Assembly: GCF_027484545.1 (NCBI RefSeq)
Contig: NZ_JAIXST010000228.1
Coordinates: forward strand, 1 to 46,486
Direction of reading: 5' to 3'
Source of the DNA: Runella sp.
Lineage (GTDB): Bacteria > Bacteroidota > Bacteroidia > Cytophagales > Spirosomataceae
DNA length: 46,486 nt
Position numbers and translations under genes: made by a program. Of the stretch, positions 9,460 through 18,776 are shown one piece after another (within the stretch, counting starts at the first letter, position 1; the number at the start of each line of letters is the position of its first letter). The notes beneath the pieces were generated by a model, which made no database searches, was not told where the DNA came from, and worked only from the letters and a program-made list of their open reading frames with translations.

Positions 9460-10650
9460 ATGACTTATTTTAAAAATCGTCTTTCGGCCTTAGAAACGGC
9501 TTATAACGAATTGGTTATCCAAAAAAATGCCAAAGAAAAATTAGGGAACGGAATATATGACCGTTACGAAAACCCCGTGTTGACAGCTGCTCATGCCCCT
9601 CTGTTTTGGCGGTATGATTTGAATCCGGAAACAAACCCGCATCTGATGGAACGTTTCGGAATCAATGCTGCTTTCAACGCGGGGGCTATCAAGTGGAACG
9701 GTAGATATCTATTATCCGTAAGGGTAGAAGGAGTAGATCGCAAATCCTTTTTTGCCATTGCCGAAAGTCCCAACGGTGTTGATAATTTTCGTTTTTGGGA
9801 TTTTCCCATTACCATGCCCGAGTCAGACGTGCCCGACGGAAACGTGTATGATATGCGATTGGTAGCGCACGAAGACGGTTGGGTTTATGGTCTGTTTTGT
9901 ACCGAGCGCAAAGACCCCAATGCCAAAAAAGGCGATGAAAGTTCGGCCGTAGCGCAATGTGGGATAGCGCGTACCAAAGATTTGAAAACGTGGGAGCGCT
10001 TGCCGGACTTAAAAACGCCTTCGCCGCAACAGCGCAACGTAGTACTTCATCCGGAATTTGTGAACGGAAAATACGCGCTGTATACGCGTCCGCAGGATGG
10101 TTTTATTGAAGCAGGAACGGGCGGGGGCATTGGTTTGGGTTTTACGGATTCGATGGAAAATGCGGTGGTAGACAAAGAATTTATTGTGGACGAAAAAAGC
10201 TACCACACGGTGTATGAAGTCAAAAACGGACAAGGCCCGGCTCCCCTCAAAACCGACAAAGGCTGGTTACACTTAGCGCACGGAGTACGCAACACGGCGG
10301 CTGGACTGCGCTATGTATTGTATATGTTCATGACTGATTTAGAGAATTTAACCAAGGTCATTTATAAACCTGCTGGCTATTTCATTGCGCCCGACGGCTA
10401 CGAAAGAGTGGGGGATGTTTCTAACGTAACTTTCTCCAACGGCTGGATTTTGGACGACGACGGCACGGTGTTCATCTATTACGCTTCGTCCGATACGCGG
10501 ATGCACGTAGCCACGAGTACGATTGATAAATTGGTGGATTACTGCATCAATACGCCCGCTGACGGCCTGCGCTCGGCAGCTTCGGTAGAGCGATTGAAAG
10601 GGTTGATTGAGAAGAATTTAGCGTATTTGGTGGGCACAAGAAAGCAGTAA
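9460..10650 (+). CDS. mgp: GH130 4-O-beta-D-mannosyl-D-glucose phosphorylase
   Basis: A 396-residue cytoplasmic protein (no signal peptide) of GH130 subfamily 1: [45 protein letters not shown], then [10 protein letters not shown] with Asp131, which falls on the residue described as general acid in the B. fragilis enzyme. Later blocks are [24 protein letters not shown] and [13 protein letters not shown]. It phosphorolyses Man-beta-1,4-Glc to alpha-mannose-1-phosphate and glucose, completing intracellular mannobiose breakdown after epimerisation. The gene follows the symporter by 61 bp and is separated from the epimerase by a divergent Uma2-type gene. Confidence 0.93.
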   Translation: MTYFKNRLSALETAYNELVIQKNAKEKLGNGIYDRYENPVLTAAHAPLFWRYDLNPETNPHLMERFGINAAFNAGAIKWNGRYLLSVRVEGVDRKSFFAIAESPNGVDNFRFWDFPITMPESDVPDGNVYDMRLVAHEDGWVYGLFCTERKDPNAKKGDESSAVAQCGIARTKDLKTWERLPDLKTPSPQQRNVVLHPEFVNGKYALYTRPQDGFIEAGTGGGIGLGFTDSMENAVVDKEFIVDEKSYHTVYEVKNGQGPAPLKTDKGWLHLAHGVRNTAAGLRYVLYMFMTDLENLTKVIYKPAGYFIAPDGYERVGDVSNVTFSNGWILDDDGTVFIYYASSDTRMHVATSTIDKLVDYCINTPADGLRSAASVERLKGLIEKNLAYLVGTRKQ

Positions 10651-10666
10651 AGGCAATGTAGTCAGC

Positions 10667-10699
10667 AGACTTGGAAAGTCCCCAATACTTTTCAAGTCT
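10667..10699. terminator. Bidirectional hairpin between convergent genes
   Basis: AGACTTG at 10667-10673 pairs with CAAGTCT at 10693-10699, extended inward by AAAGT/ACTTT around a short CCCCAAT loop. It sits between the convergent ends of the GH130 gene and the Uma2-type gene and overlaps the Uma2 stop codon. Likely a shared terminator. Confidence 0.5.
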
Positions 10700-11372
10700 A
10701 TCCTTGCTTGGGTTTCATCAGTTCCTGTAACGTTGTTTTATTGATTTGTTCGTCAAAAACAGCAGCAACGGGAATCTCAAAACCTTCAATCATGAAACTT
10801 TTGATGTCTTGACTGATTAAATGCGTTTTGGCAGGCATATATTCGGTATCATTGCCAATTAAAATGAATTGGTCAATGAGTTGGCGATTGGGATCAATAA
10901 TCCAGTATTCTCGGATTCCGTGGGCAGCGTAATCTTGATGTTTAATTGTGCGATCATTTTTGGCAGTGCTTCTGGACAGGATTTCTACCACAAAATCAGG
11001 GGCAGGAAAAATCATTTGGTCATTGGAGAAACCCTTTGTTTTCTCTTTTAACCAAAAACAAATGTCGGGTTCATAATCGTTGCGGGTAAGCTCTATTAAT
11101 GCCTTCTCGACAGCGATTTCTCCTAAGTCGTTTAAACGTACATAAAATTCTAACAGAAATGTTAAATGGCTGGAAGATGACCAATGCTTACGCTTCACGG
11201 GAGAGTGCATAATGACCTCACCATTAATAAATTCCGCTTTTTTGTCTTCATCCAGCCATTCGCGGAAAGCCATGCGTTTTTGGTATTCGGCAGATAAAAA
11301 GTAATTTACTTTATCCATCAATAACTTAGCATCGGGCCGTTCCAAAATTTTTTCAACGGTAATATTCATCAT
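10698..11372 (-). CDS. Uma2-family (DUF820) PD-(D/E)XK protein
   Basis: A 224-residue protein with the Uma2/DUF820 core: EFINGEVIMHSPVKRKHW, then PDICFWLKEK, FPAPDFVVEILSRSTAKND and IREYWIIDPNRQ. The Asp in PDFVVEIL, the Glu and the following Lys fit a PD-(D/E)XK nuclease fold. The family is very common in cyanobacteria and Bacteroidota and its role is unsettled. It is transcribed against the mannan genes, between the phosphorylase and the epimerase, so it is probably an independent insertion. Its 5' side is only about 54 bp from the epimerase start, so divergent promoters must lie there. Confidence 0.85.
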   Translation of the reverse strand: MMNITVEKILERPDAKLLMDKVNYFLSAEYQKRMAFREWLDEDKKAEFINGEVIMHSPVKRKHWSSSSHLTFLLEFYVRLNDLGEIAVEKALIELTRNDYEPDICFWLKEKTKGFSNDQMIFPAPDFVVEILSRSTAKNDRTIKHQDYAAHGIREYWIIDPNRQLIDQFILIGNDTEYMPAKTHLISQDIKSFMIEGFEIPVAAVFDEQINKTTLQELMKPKQG

Positions 11373-11426
11373 TCAACAGGATTTTAAACTCAAATATAAC
11401 GTATTTTAAGCGTTTTCAAATTCGGA

Positions 11427-12611
11427 ATGCACCTTTTACTTCAGACTTATAAACAGGAAATTCAGAAAGAATTAACCCGAATTCTTTCCTTTTGGGAAAC
11501 GTATTCCCTCGACTCAATCAACGGTGGTTTTATTGGGAAAATGGACTTCGATGGTACTGTTCACCCCGAAGCAGAGAAAGGTAGCGTACTCAACGCCCGC
11601 ATTTTATGGGCCTTTTCGGCTGCTTTTAATGCTGATTTCGGTGAATCTCTCGAAATCGCCAATCGAGGTTATCACTACATCAATCAACATTTTCGAGACA
11701 CGCTTCATGGCGGTGTATATTGGTCGGTGGATGCGCAGGGAAAACCGTTGAGTACCCGCAAACAGATTTATGGCTTGGCCTTTACAATGTATGGTTTGAC
11801 GGAATATTACCGAGCCACAGACAATCCCGAAGCCTTGGATTTTGCCGTTGAGCTGTTTGAACTGATTGAAAAGCACAGTTTTGATCCTGAACATGGCGGT
11901 TATTGGGAGGCATTTACGCAGGATTGGCAACTGCTCCAAGACCTGCGCCTGAGTGAAAAAGACCGCAACGACCCCAAAACGATGAATACGCATCTTCACA
12001 TCATCGAAGCTTACGTCAATCTGTATCGGGTATGGCCTAATGAACGGGTGGAAGCGCGGATTCGGCATTTATTGGAGGTGTTTGAAAAATACATCATTGA
12101 CCCCCAAACCAGTCACATGAAGCTGTTTTTTGACGCAAAATGGAATCCTCAGTCGGCCGCCGTTTCCTTTGGGCACTACATTGAAGCGTCGTGGCTGTTG
12201 TACGAAGCTGCCGAGGTTTTACACGATGAAACTCTTTTGAGAAAATGGAAATTCATCGCGCTTCGCATGGCGGATGCAGCCGCTGAAGGTTTCAACGAAG
12301 ACGGAAGTTTAAACCATGAATTTGACCATACCACTCAACATTGGGATACGCACCGCGAATGGTGGGTGACAGCGGAGGGTATGGTTGGGTATTTTAATGC
12401 TTTTCAATTGAGTGGGGAAGCGCGTTATCTACGCTATGTAGAACGTCTTTGGGAGTTTGCCAAAATGTACCTTATCAACACCGAAATCGGCGAGTGGAAT
12501 TGGGGCGTGTACGACGATATGTCACCTATGAAGAACGAAGACCGCATCGGATTTTGGAAATGCCCGTACCACAATGCCCGTGCCTGCATGGAAATTTTGA
12601 AAAGAATCTAA
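11427..12611 (+). CDS. AGE-family mannobiose/cellobiose 2-epimerase
   Basis: A 394-residue cytoplasmic protein of the N-acylglucosamine 2-epimerase (alpha/alpha)6-barrel family. Visible blocks: INGGFIGKMDFDG, ARILWAFSAAF, HGGVYWSVDAQGKP, KQIYGLAFTMYGLTEYYRAT, MNTHLHIIEAYVNLYRVWP, AVSFGHYIEASWLL and REWWVTAEGMVGYFNA, ending IGFWKCPYHNARACMEI. The His residues in NTHLH, SFGH and KCPYHN match family catalytic positions. In this context it should convert mannobiose to Man-beta-1,4-Glc for the GH130 enzyme; cellobiose is the alternative substrate known for the family. The GH5 gene starts 3 bp after its stop. Confidence 0.92.
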   Translation: MHLLLQTYKQEIQKELTRILSFWETYSLDSINGGFIGKMDFDGTVHPEAEKGSVLNARILWAFSAAFNADFGESLEIANRGYHYINQHFRDTLHGGVYWSVDAQGKPLSTRKQIYGLAFTMYGLTEYYRATDNPEALDFAVELFELIEKHSFDPEHGGYWEAFTQDWQLLQDLRLSEKDRNDPKTMNTHLHIIEAYVNLYRVWPNERVEARIRHLLEVFEKYIIDPQTSHMKLFFDAKWNPQSAAVSFGHYIEASWLLYEAAEVLHDETLLRKWKFIALRMADAAAEGFNEDGSLNHEFDHTTQHWDTHREWWVTAEGMVGYFNAFQLSGEARYLRYVERLWEFAKMYLINTEIGEWNWGVYDDMSPMKNEDRIGFWKCPYHNARACMEILKRI

Positions 12612-12614
12612 TGA

Positions 12615-13634
12615 ATGTTCCTAATGTTGAAATTACAAACACACCTATTGTTTCTGACTTTTGGCATTCTCTTCAGTGCAGCCCTTTTTGCCCAAAACAC
12701 CCTCAAAAAAATTAAGGTAGAGGGAAATAAATTCGTGACCGAAGATGGCAAAGCGGTTGTATTCAGGGGACTTAACGTAGCCGATCCCGATAATCTGCAC
12801 ACCAAAGGACATTGGAGCAAAGCATTTTTTCAGGAAGTCAAAAATTGGGGAGCCAACATTGTCCGTTTCCCCGTTCATCCTGCCGCGTGGCGAAGACGGG
12901 GAAAAGAGGATTACTTAGAATTACTGGACGAGGGTGTAAAATGGGCCGCAGAATTGGGAATGTATGTCATCATTGACTGGCATTCCATAGGTAATCTGCG
13001 TACTGAAATGTACCAAGCAGACATGTATGATACCACCCAAAAAGAAACCTTCGATTTTTGGCGGAGAATGGCGGAGCATTTTAAGGGCAACACGACTGTG
13101 GCTTTTTTTGAATTATTTAATGAACCCACCATAGCCGGTGGAAAGTTGGGGACATGTACGTGGGAGCAATGGAAAGAATTGAATGAAGAGATGATTGGCA
13201 TCATCCGTACCCACGGCAACGAGGCGATTCCGTTGGTGGCGGGATTCAACTGGGCCTATGATTTGACACCCGTGAAAAACAATCCCATCAATGCGCCTGG
13301 CATTGCCTACGTAAGTCACCCCTATCCGATGAAAAACGGCGGAAAGCCTTGGGAGGATAAATGGACGGAAGATTGGGGTTTTGTAGCCTCAAAATATCCA
13401 CTTTTACTGACCGAAATAGGCTTTTCGGGAGCGGAAGAAGTGGGAGCGCACGTCCCTGTGATCAGCGATGAATCCTACGGCGATACGATTACTAAGTACA
13501 CTGCCGAGCGCGGTATCAGTTGGGTAGGGTGGGTATTTGATGACCGCTGGGCTCCGCGCATGTTTTCGGATTGGAACTTTACGCCTACCAGACAAGGAAA
13601 ATACTTTAAGAAAGCGCTTTTAGAATATAAGTGA
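12615..13634 (+). CDS. Exported GH5 endo-glycanase (mannanase/cellulase type)
   Basis: A 339-residue protein with a signal peptide (MLKLQTHLLFLTFGILFSAA, cut after LFAQ). It has the GH5 barrel: VVFRGLNVADPD, ANIVRFPVHPAAW, YVIIDWHSIG, FFELFNEPT with acid/base Glu170, and LLLTEIGFSG with nucleophile Glu267, then SWVGWVFDDRWAP. An internal Met (MLKL, 12624) is an equally good start. Substrate is not fixed by the motifs; position after the epimerase and among two GH26 genes favours beta-mannan or glucomannan. It starts 3 bp after the epimerase stop, so the two are surely co-transcribed. Confidence 0.88.
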   Translation: MFLMLKLQTHLLFLTFGILFSAALFAQNTLKKIKVEGNKFVTEDGKAVVFRGLNVADPDNLHTKGHWSKAFFQEVKNWGANIVRFPVHPAAWRRRGKEDYLELLDEGVKWAAELGMYVIIDWHSIGNLRTEMYQADMYDTTQKETFDFWRRMAEHFKGNTTVAFFELFNEPTIAGGKLGTCTWEQWKELNEEMIGIIRTHGNEAIPLVAGFNWAYDLTPVKNNPINAPGIAYVSHPYPMKNGGKPWEDKWTEDWGFVASKYPLLLTEIGFSGAEEVGAHVPVISDESYGDTITKYTAERGISWVGWVFDDRWAPRMFSDWNFTPTRQGKYFKKALLEYK

Positions 13635-13689
13635 TCAAGTCTTGATGTCAATCAACTCTTTAGGTAGAATAAGGAAAAACTGATACCGA

Positions 13690-14471
13690 ATGACTAATTG
13701 GATAATTTCAGCAAACTCTCAAATGTATGATCATACGTCATCTTTTGAACATTTTTCATTCATTGACTGGCGACAAGGGCATGCAAATTTTGAAATTGGA
13801 GATATAGTATTTATATATTCGACGAGACCGATAAGTATGGTACAATACATATTGTAGAAAAAATTAATTTATTTTATCCAAATATTAGAGACGATAAAGA
13901 GTACTGGAAAGAAAAGAAGGAATACCAAAAATCAATTGATGGAAAGTTTATGAGGCTAAAACTTATAGACCAAATTTACAATCAAAAGTTAAGTTTTGAT
14001 AACCTGAAAGCGAATGGATTAAATGCCGCACCACAAGGTCCAGTAAAAACTAAACAAAATTTATTAACCTATATAAATTCAAATTTTTCTAACAATTATC
14101 AGACAGAAATTTTTCCAGAGATTATAGATGGAGAGATAGTTGAATTTGAAGGTATTAAAAAACAAATACTTGTAAACAAATATGAAAGGAGCTCAATTGC
14201 ACGAAAAAAATGTATTGAATTTCACGGGCTGAATTGTAAAGTATGTGGACTTAACTTTTCTGAAAAGTATGGTTCTATTGGCAATGAATTTATACATATC
14301 CACCATTTGATACCTATTTATAAAATAGGGAAAGAATATAAAGTAGATTACAAGAACGATTTAATTCCTGTTTGCCCTAATTGCCATTCTATGTTACACA
14401 GAAAAATTAACGGGACTGAACCCACAATAAATGAACTAAAAGAAATGATTAACAAAAACTATATCAGCTAA
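13690..14471 (+). pseudogene. EVE-HNH modification-dependent endonuclease-like gene, frameshifted
   Basis: The ATG at 13690 opens MTNWIISANSQMYDH, IDWRQGHANFEIGDIVFIYSTRP, which resembles an EVE domain (a reader of modified bases). The frame stops at 13855-13857, but the message continues in another frame (HIVEKINLFYPNIRDDKEYW onward) to 14471. The second part carries an HNH domain: ARKKCIEFHGLNCKVCGLNF, EFIHIHHLIPI and LIPVCPNCHSMLHR, with CxxC plus CxxC zinc ligands and the HIHH catalytic His. EVE-HNH fusions are known candidates for restriction of modified DNA. The gene is visibly more AT-rich than its carbohydrate neighbours, suggesting transfer. One base slip near 13,840 disrupts it. Confidence 0.75.
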
Positions 14472-14574
14472 CATCGCTTTAGTAGTAGAGTGATTGACAC
14501 AGTGTACCATTGCCATACTTCGCAAGAGTGCACTAATCTAAATCTACAAAAATCTCCTTCTCCTCAATCTGACA

Positions 14575-16527
14575 ATGAAAAAACTATTTATTCTTTGCTT
14601 TCTTTTTATTCAAATTCAAAGTTTTGCTCAACTCAAACTTGCCCGTTTATTTTCTGACCACGTGGTGCTACAACGTCAAAAACCGGTTCCCGTCTGGGGT
14701 TGGGCTAAGCCAAAAGAAAAGGTAACGGTGACCTTGGCAGGGCAAAAGCAAATTGCAACGGCCGATGCTTCCGGGAAATGGACAGTAAAATTTACGCCCA
14801 TGGAAGCAGGCGGCCCGCACCAAATGATCGTTATGGCTAAATCCGGCAAATTGGAAGTCAATGATATTTTGATGGGGGAAGTGTGGCTTTGCTCCGGACA
14901 ATCAAATATGGAATGGCCTGTTCGACAAGCCGATAATTTCAAAGAGGAAAAGAAAAATGCTGATTTTTCGCAAATACGGCACTTTTTTGTCGCACACGAT
15001 GTCACCATGCAACCACAAACGGACCTAACTTCGGGCGATTGGAAGATTTGTAATGAGGAAAATGTCGGAAACTTTACGGCAGTTGGTTTTTTCTTTGCCC
15101 GGGAGTTGTATCAAAAATTGAAGATTCCGGTCGGGCTTCTGCATTCGTCGTGGGGCGGGTCGCAGGTGGAAGGTTGGATTAGTAAAGAAGCTATGTTGAC
15201 CAATGAAGAATTAAAACCCGTAGCTGAAAATTTACCCAAAACCTGGGAAGAAGCCGACGCCATTCTTGACCTAAAGACAAGAAAGGAATTATTGAAAAGT
15301 AAGGGAACTCCGACGTTGGCCGACGAGAAAAAATACACCGAAGCAGGCTATGATTTCTCGAAATGGCTCAATGCCGGCAGTCCGCTGGGGCAATGGGATT
15401 GGAAAGGAATTTGGATGTTTCGTGGCAAAGGGTATATGGCGCGTACCGTCGAGATTTCGGAAGAAATGGTCAACCAACCCACAATTTTAGGTTTGGGAAT
15501 TCAGGACAGTTTCAATGAAATTTATATCAATGGCCAATTAGTGTCGCAGGGAATTGTGGAAGGTACGCGCAAAATCACCTTACCTGCCAATACCTGGAAA
15601 AGTGGTAACAATCAATTAGTGGTCAAGTTCGGCAACATGGTGCAGTTTCCATGGTATGGATTGGGCGTCAATGGGTCGCCTGATGATTTGTTTGTGAGCT
15701 CCAAAGACAGCAAACTGAGTTTGGCTAACGGCTGGTATCTGATGCCGTCTTTTGCAGAATCTCATACTTATATCCACAGCAGCAATAACGTAGGAACCAC
15801 GATTTATAACGGCATGATTGCCCCGTTGGCACCCTTTGCTATTCGCGGCTCCCTGTGGTATCAAGGCGAGTCAAACGCAGGGCGGGCGTATCAGTATCGT
15901 CAAACGTTCCCGTTGATGATCAATGATTGGCGGCAACGTTGGGGCGATGAATTTTCCTTTTATTTTGTCCAATTGGCCAATTATGGCGGGTATCAAAACA
16001 GCAACCAAGGCAGTAATTGGGCCGAACTTCGTGAAGCGCAAACCATGACGTTGAGTCTTCCCAAAACGGGGATGGCCGTCATTACCGACATCGGAAATCC
16101 CAAAGATATTCACCCCACCAACAAACAGGACGTGGGGCATCGTTTGGCATTGAATGCTCTTAAATTTGATTTCGAGCAGGAAGTGTTGCATTCGGGACCT
16201 ATGTACAAATCAGTTGAATTTGAGGAAGATAGAGCCATGATTACGTTTGATTTTGCAGGGGAAGGATTGATGGCACAAGATAAATTTGGCTACGTTAAAG
16301 GGTTTGAAATTGCGGGCGAGGACAAAGTGTTTTACTACGCCAAGGCCGAAATTATTGGGTACAAAGTAGAAGTGTATCACCCGAAAGGTCAAAAACCCGT
16401 GGCAGTGCGCTACGCATGGGCCGACTCTCCCGATGATGCCAATTTATTCAACAGCGACGGACTTCCAGCCAGCCCTTTTCGCACCGATGATTGGAAAGGA
16501 AAAACGGTTGGGCAAAAGTTTGAGTAA
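14575..16527 (+). CDS. Exported sialate O-acetylesterase-family carbohydrate esterase
   Basis: A 650-residue protein with a signal peptide (LFILCFLFIQIQSFAQ). An N-terminal beta domain (LFSDHVVLQRQKPVPVWGWA) is followed by the SGNH block LCSGQSNMEWPV with nucleophile Ser110. Next come GLLHSSWGGSQVEGWIS, then an inserted galactose-binding-like region of about 200 residues (WDWKGIWMFRGKG, LGIQDSFNEIYINGQLV, WYGLGVNG). SGNH elements continue with GSLWYQGESNAGRA and DIGNPKDIHPTNKQDVGHRLA, which carries the Asp-x-His. The split architecture is usual for the family. In a mannan locus it probably removes acetyl groups from acetylated (gluco)mannan; sialate is less likely as nothing else here handles sialic acid. 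Confidence 0.9.
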   Translation: MKKLFILCFLFIQIQSFAQLKLARLFSDHVVLQRQKPVPVWGWAKPKEKVTVTLAGQKQIATADASGKWTVKFTPMEAGGPHQMIVMAKSGKLEVNDILMGEVWLCSGQSNMEWPVRQADNFKEEKKNADFSQIRHFFVAHDVTMQPQTDLTSGDWKICNEENVGNFTAVGFFFARELYQKLKIPVGLLHSSWGGSQVEGWISKEAMLTNEELKPVAENLPKTWEEADAILDLKTRKELLKSKGTPTLADEKKYTEAGYDFSKWLNAGSPLGQWDWKGIWMFRGKGYMARTVEISEEMVNQPTILGLGIQDSFNEIYINGQLVSQGIVEGTRKITLPANTWKSGNNQLVVKFGNMVQFPWYGLGVNGSPDDLFVSSKDSKLSLANGWYLMPSFAESHTYIHSSNNVGTTIYNGMIAPLAPFAIRGSLWYQGESNAGRAYQYRQTFPLMINDWRQRWGDEFSFYFVQLANYGGYQNSNQGSNWAELREAQTMTLSLPKTGMAVITDIGNPKDIHPTNKQDVGHRLALNALKFDFEQEVLHSGPMYKSVEFEEDRAMITFDFAGEGLMAQDKFGYVKGFEIAGEDKVFYYAKAEIIGYKVEVYHPKGQKPVAVRYAWADSPDDANLFNSDGLPASPFRTDDWKGKTVGQKFE

Positions 16528-16550
16528 AATTATTAACCGCATAAAAATCT

Positions 16551-17558
16551 ATGACTTACGTACCCCATCACGCTCGCTATGAGCGCATGACCTACCGCCG
16601 TTGCGGCAAAAGTGGACTCAAATTGCCCGCGATTTCGCTGGGCTTATGGCATAATTTCGGAGGTGTCGATGTGTTTGAAAACTACCGCGCTATCCTTCGT
16701 ACCGCTTTTGACGCGGGCATTACCCATTTCGATTTAGCCAACAACTACGGTCCGCCGCCGGGCTCAGCTGAAGAAAATTTGGGACTATTGCTCAAAAAAG
16801 ACTTCGCGGCGTATCGCGACGAACTCATTATTTCCTCCAAAGCGGGTTATCTGATGTGGCCTGGGCCGTATGGTGAATGGGGCTCGCGGAAATACGTCAT
16901 GGCAAGCTGCGACCAAAGTCTCAAACGCATGGGCTTGGATTACGTGGATATTTTTTATTCGCACCGACCTGACCCTAACACACCATTGGAAGAAACAATG
17001 GGTGCTTTGGACAGCATTGTACGTCAAGGGAAGGCGCTGTACGTGGGTATTTCAAACTATTCAGCCGAAGATTCGGCCAAAGCCATTCAGATTTTAAAGG
17101 AATTGGGAACGCCATGTCTCATTCATCAACCCAAATATTCGATGTTTGAACGGTGGGTAGAAGGCGGTCTGATGGATGTGTTGGGAGAAACGGGCGTTGG
17201 ATGTATTCCTTTTTCACCGTTGGCGCAAGGCCTTCTGACCGATAAATACCTGAAAGGAATCCCGAGTGACTCACGGGCGGCCAAAGAACACGGCTTTCTG
17301 AAAACGAGCCAAATTACCCCTGAAACGCTTCAAAAAATCGAAAAACTCAATGCGTTGGCCGTCGAACGCGGACAGACATTGGCTCAAATGGCGTTGGCGT
17401 GGTTGCTGAAAGATGAGCGTGTTACGTCCGTACTGATTGGAGCAAGCCGGGTTTCTCAATTACATGATTCATTGAAATGCCTTGATAATCAATTTTTCAG
17501 TCTGGAAGAGCTCTCGAAAATTGAGGAGATTTTGAACATGAATAGCCCCATGCTTTAG
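16551..17558 (+). CDS. Aldo/keto reductase, YghZ-like
   Basis: A 335-residue NADPH-dependent aldo/keto reductase most like E. coli YghZ (L-glyceraldehyde 3-phosphate reductase): YRRCGKSGLKLPAISLGLWHNFG, FDLANNYGPPPGSAEENLG with Asp/Tyr of the catalytic tetrad, IISSKAGYLMWPGPYGEWGSRK with the Lys, and VDIFYSHRPDPNTPLEE with the His. C-terminal cofactor motif: TSVLIGASRVSQLHDSL. The last residues (NMNSPML) are read from a short repeat that recurs 44 bp downstream, so the natural C-terminus has probably been replaced. It starts 23 bp after the esterase gene. Its role in mannan use is not obvious. Confidence 0.9.
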   Translation: MTYVPHHARYERMTYRRCGKSGLKLPAISLGLWHNFGGVDVFENYRAILRTAFDAGITHFDLANNYGPPPGSAEENLGLLLKKDFAAYRDELIISSKAGYLMWPGPYGEWGSRKYVMASCDQSLKRMGLDYVDIFYSHRPDPNTPLEETMGALDSIVRQGKALYVGISNYSAEDSAKAIQILKELGTPCLIHQPKYSMFERWVEGGLMDVLGETGVGCIPFSPLAQGLLTDKYLKGIPSDSRAAKEHGFLKTSQITPETLQKIEKLNALAVERGQTLAQMALAWLLKDERVTSVLIGASRVSQLHDSLKCLDNQFFSLEELSKIEEILNMNSPML

Positions 17559-17620
17559 GGTAAAATGAATAGTGGGGTAAAATGAATAGCCCCATGCTTT
17601 AGCGTGGGGTAGGGGTAGAA
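17538..17620. repeat. Short direct repeat with hairpin overlapping the aldo/keto reductase stop
   Basis: ATGAATAGCCCCATGCTTTAG occurs twice, at about 17538-17558 and 17582-17602. The second copy continues into CGTGGGG, forming a CCCCATGC-TTTA-GCGTGGGG hairpin. The first copy contains the stop codon of the aldo/keto reductase. This is a dispersed-type palindromic repeat that may also act as a terminator before the second GH26 gene. Confidence 0.7.
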
Positions 17621-17638
17621 AATAAATAGTGTAAGAGG

Positions 17639-18772
17639 ATGACTAAAAAGGATGTGTTTTTATACCTGTTTATGTGGTTACTTGCGAATGCGGGCAGTGC
17701 CCAAATTGACAAAAACGCTACCAAAGAAACCAAAGCATTGTATCGTTTCCTGAAAAAAACGTCAAAAAAGCACATTCTTTTCGGTCACCAACACGCCACC
17801 GAATACGGCCACGGTTGGGCAGGTGAAAAGGATCGCTCGGATGTGAAATCAGTAACCGGTTCGCACCCCGCCGTAATTGGCGTAGATTTCAGCGGTTTTT
17901 CGGGCAGACCCAAAGCGGTGATTGACCAAACGGTTGCGGCATTGAAAAAGAATGTAGTGGACACCTACAACCGAGGAGGCATCACGACGGTGGCGTGGCA
18001 TTTTTCCAATCCTGCTTCCAAAGGAGGATTTTATTGGATAGATACGGTATCAGCACCTGCCATTTCCCTGATAAAACCGGGAGGCTCGCATCACGAAAAG
18101 TACAAAGAGATTTTACGTACGGTCGGCGATTTTGCAAAGTCTGTACAGGGAAATGACGGCACGTTGGCTCCGATGATTTTTCGTCCTTTTCACGAGTTTG
18201 ACGGCGGTTGGTTCTGGTGGGGAAAACCGCATTGCAGTCGCGAAGATTTTATCGCTGTTTGGCAGTTTACGGTTTTGTATTTGCGCGACAGTCTGGGTGT
18301 TCATAATTTCATTTATACCTTTTCTCCCGACAATAAATTTACAACCGAAGAAGAGTTTTTGGAGCGCTACCCGGGCGATGAGTGGGTAGACATGGTGGGA
18401 ATGGACAACTACGGAGATTTTGGCAGAGATGGGAAATACAATGTAGAAGCGGGTATTAAAAAACTGAAAATTGTGTCGGATTACGCCCAAAAAGCCAACA
18501 AATTAGCGGCCTTTACCGAAACGGGATTGGAATCCATTCCCAACTCGACTTGGTGGACCGAAACGCTTTTGAAAGCCCTCAAAGCCGAAAAAATGAGACT
18601 GTCGTATGTATTGGTGTGGCGCAATGACATTCGCAGTCCCACGCATTACTATGCGCCCTTTCCTGGCCATACGAGCGTGCCTGATTTCCTGAGTTTTTAC
18701 AATGACCCTTATACTTTGTTTGAAAAAGAGTTGAAGAACGTATACAAAAAACGATTCTTAGGCATCTTCTGA
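17639..18772 (+). CDS. Second exported GH26 beta-mannanase
   Basis: A 377-residue protein with a signal peptide (FLYLFMWLLANAGSAQ). GH26 motifs: ILFGHQHATEYGHGWAG, FRPFHEFDGGWFWWG with acid/base Glu186, and AAFTETGLESIP with nucleophile Glu294, then SYVLVWRND. It is a paralogue of the enzyme at 6,415 but lacks the long loop seen there and differs around the acid/base (HEFDGG rather than HEHTGS), which suggests a different product profile. The next gene starts 4 bp after its stop. Confidence 0.93.
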   Translation: MTKKDVFLYLFMWLLANAGSAQIDKNATKETKALYRFLKKTSKKHILFGHQHATEYGHGWAGEKDRSDVKSVTGSHPAVIGVDFSGFSGRPKAVIDQTVAALKKNVVDTYNRGGITTVAWHFSNPASKGGFYWIDTVSAPAISLIKPGGSHHEKYKEILRTVGDFAKSVQGNDGTLAPMIFRPFHEFDGGWFWWGKPHCSREDFIAVWQFTVLYLRDSLGVHNFIYTFSPDNKFTTEEEFLERYPGDEWVDMVGMDNYGDFGRDGKYNVEAGIKKLKIVSDYAQKANKLAAFTETGLESIPNSTWWTETLLKALKAEKMRLSYVLVWRNDIRSPTHYYAPFPGHTSVPDFLSFYNDPYTLFEKELKNVYKKRFLGIF

Positions 18773-18776
18773 ATCC

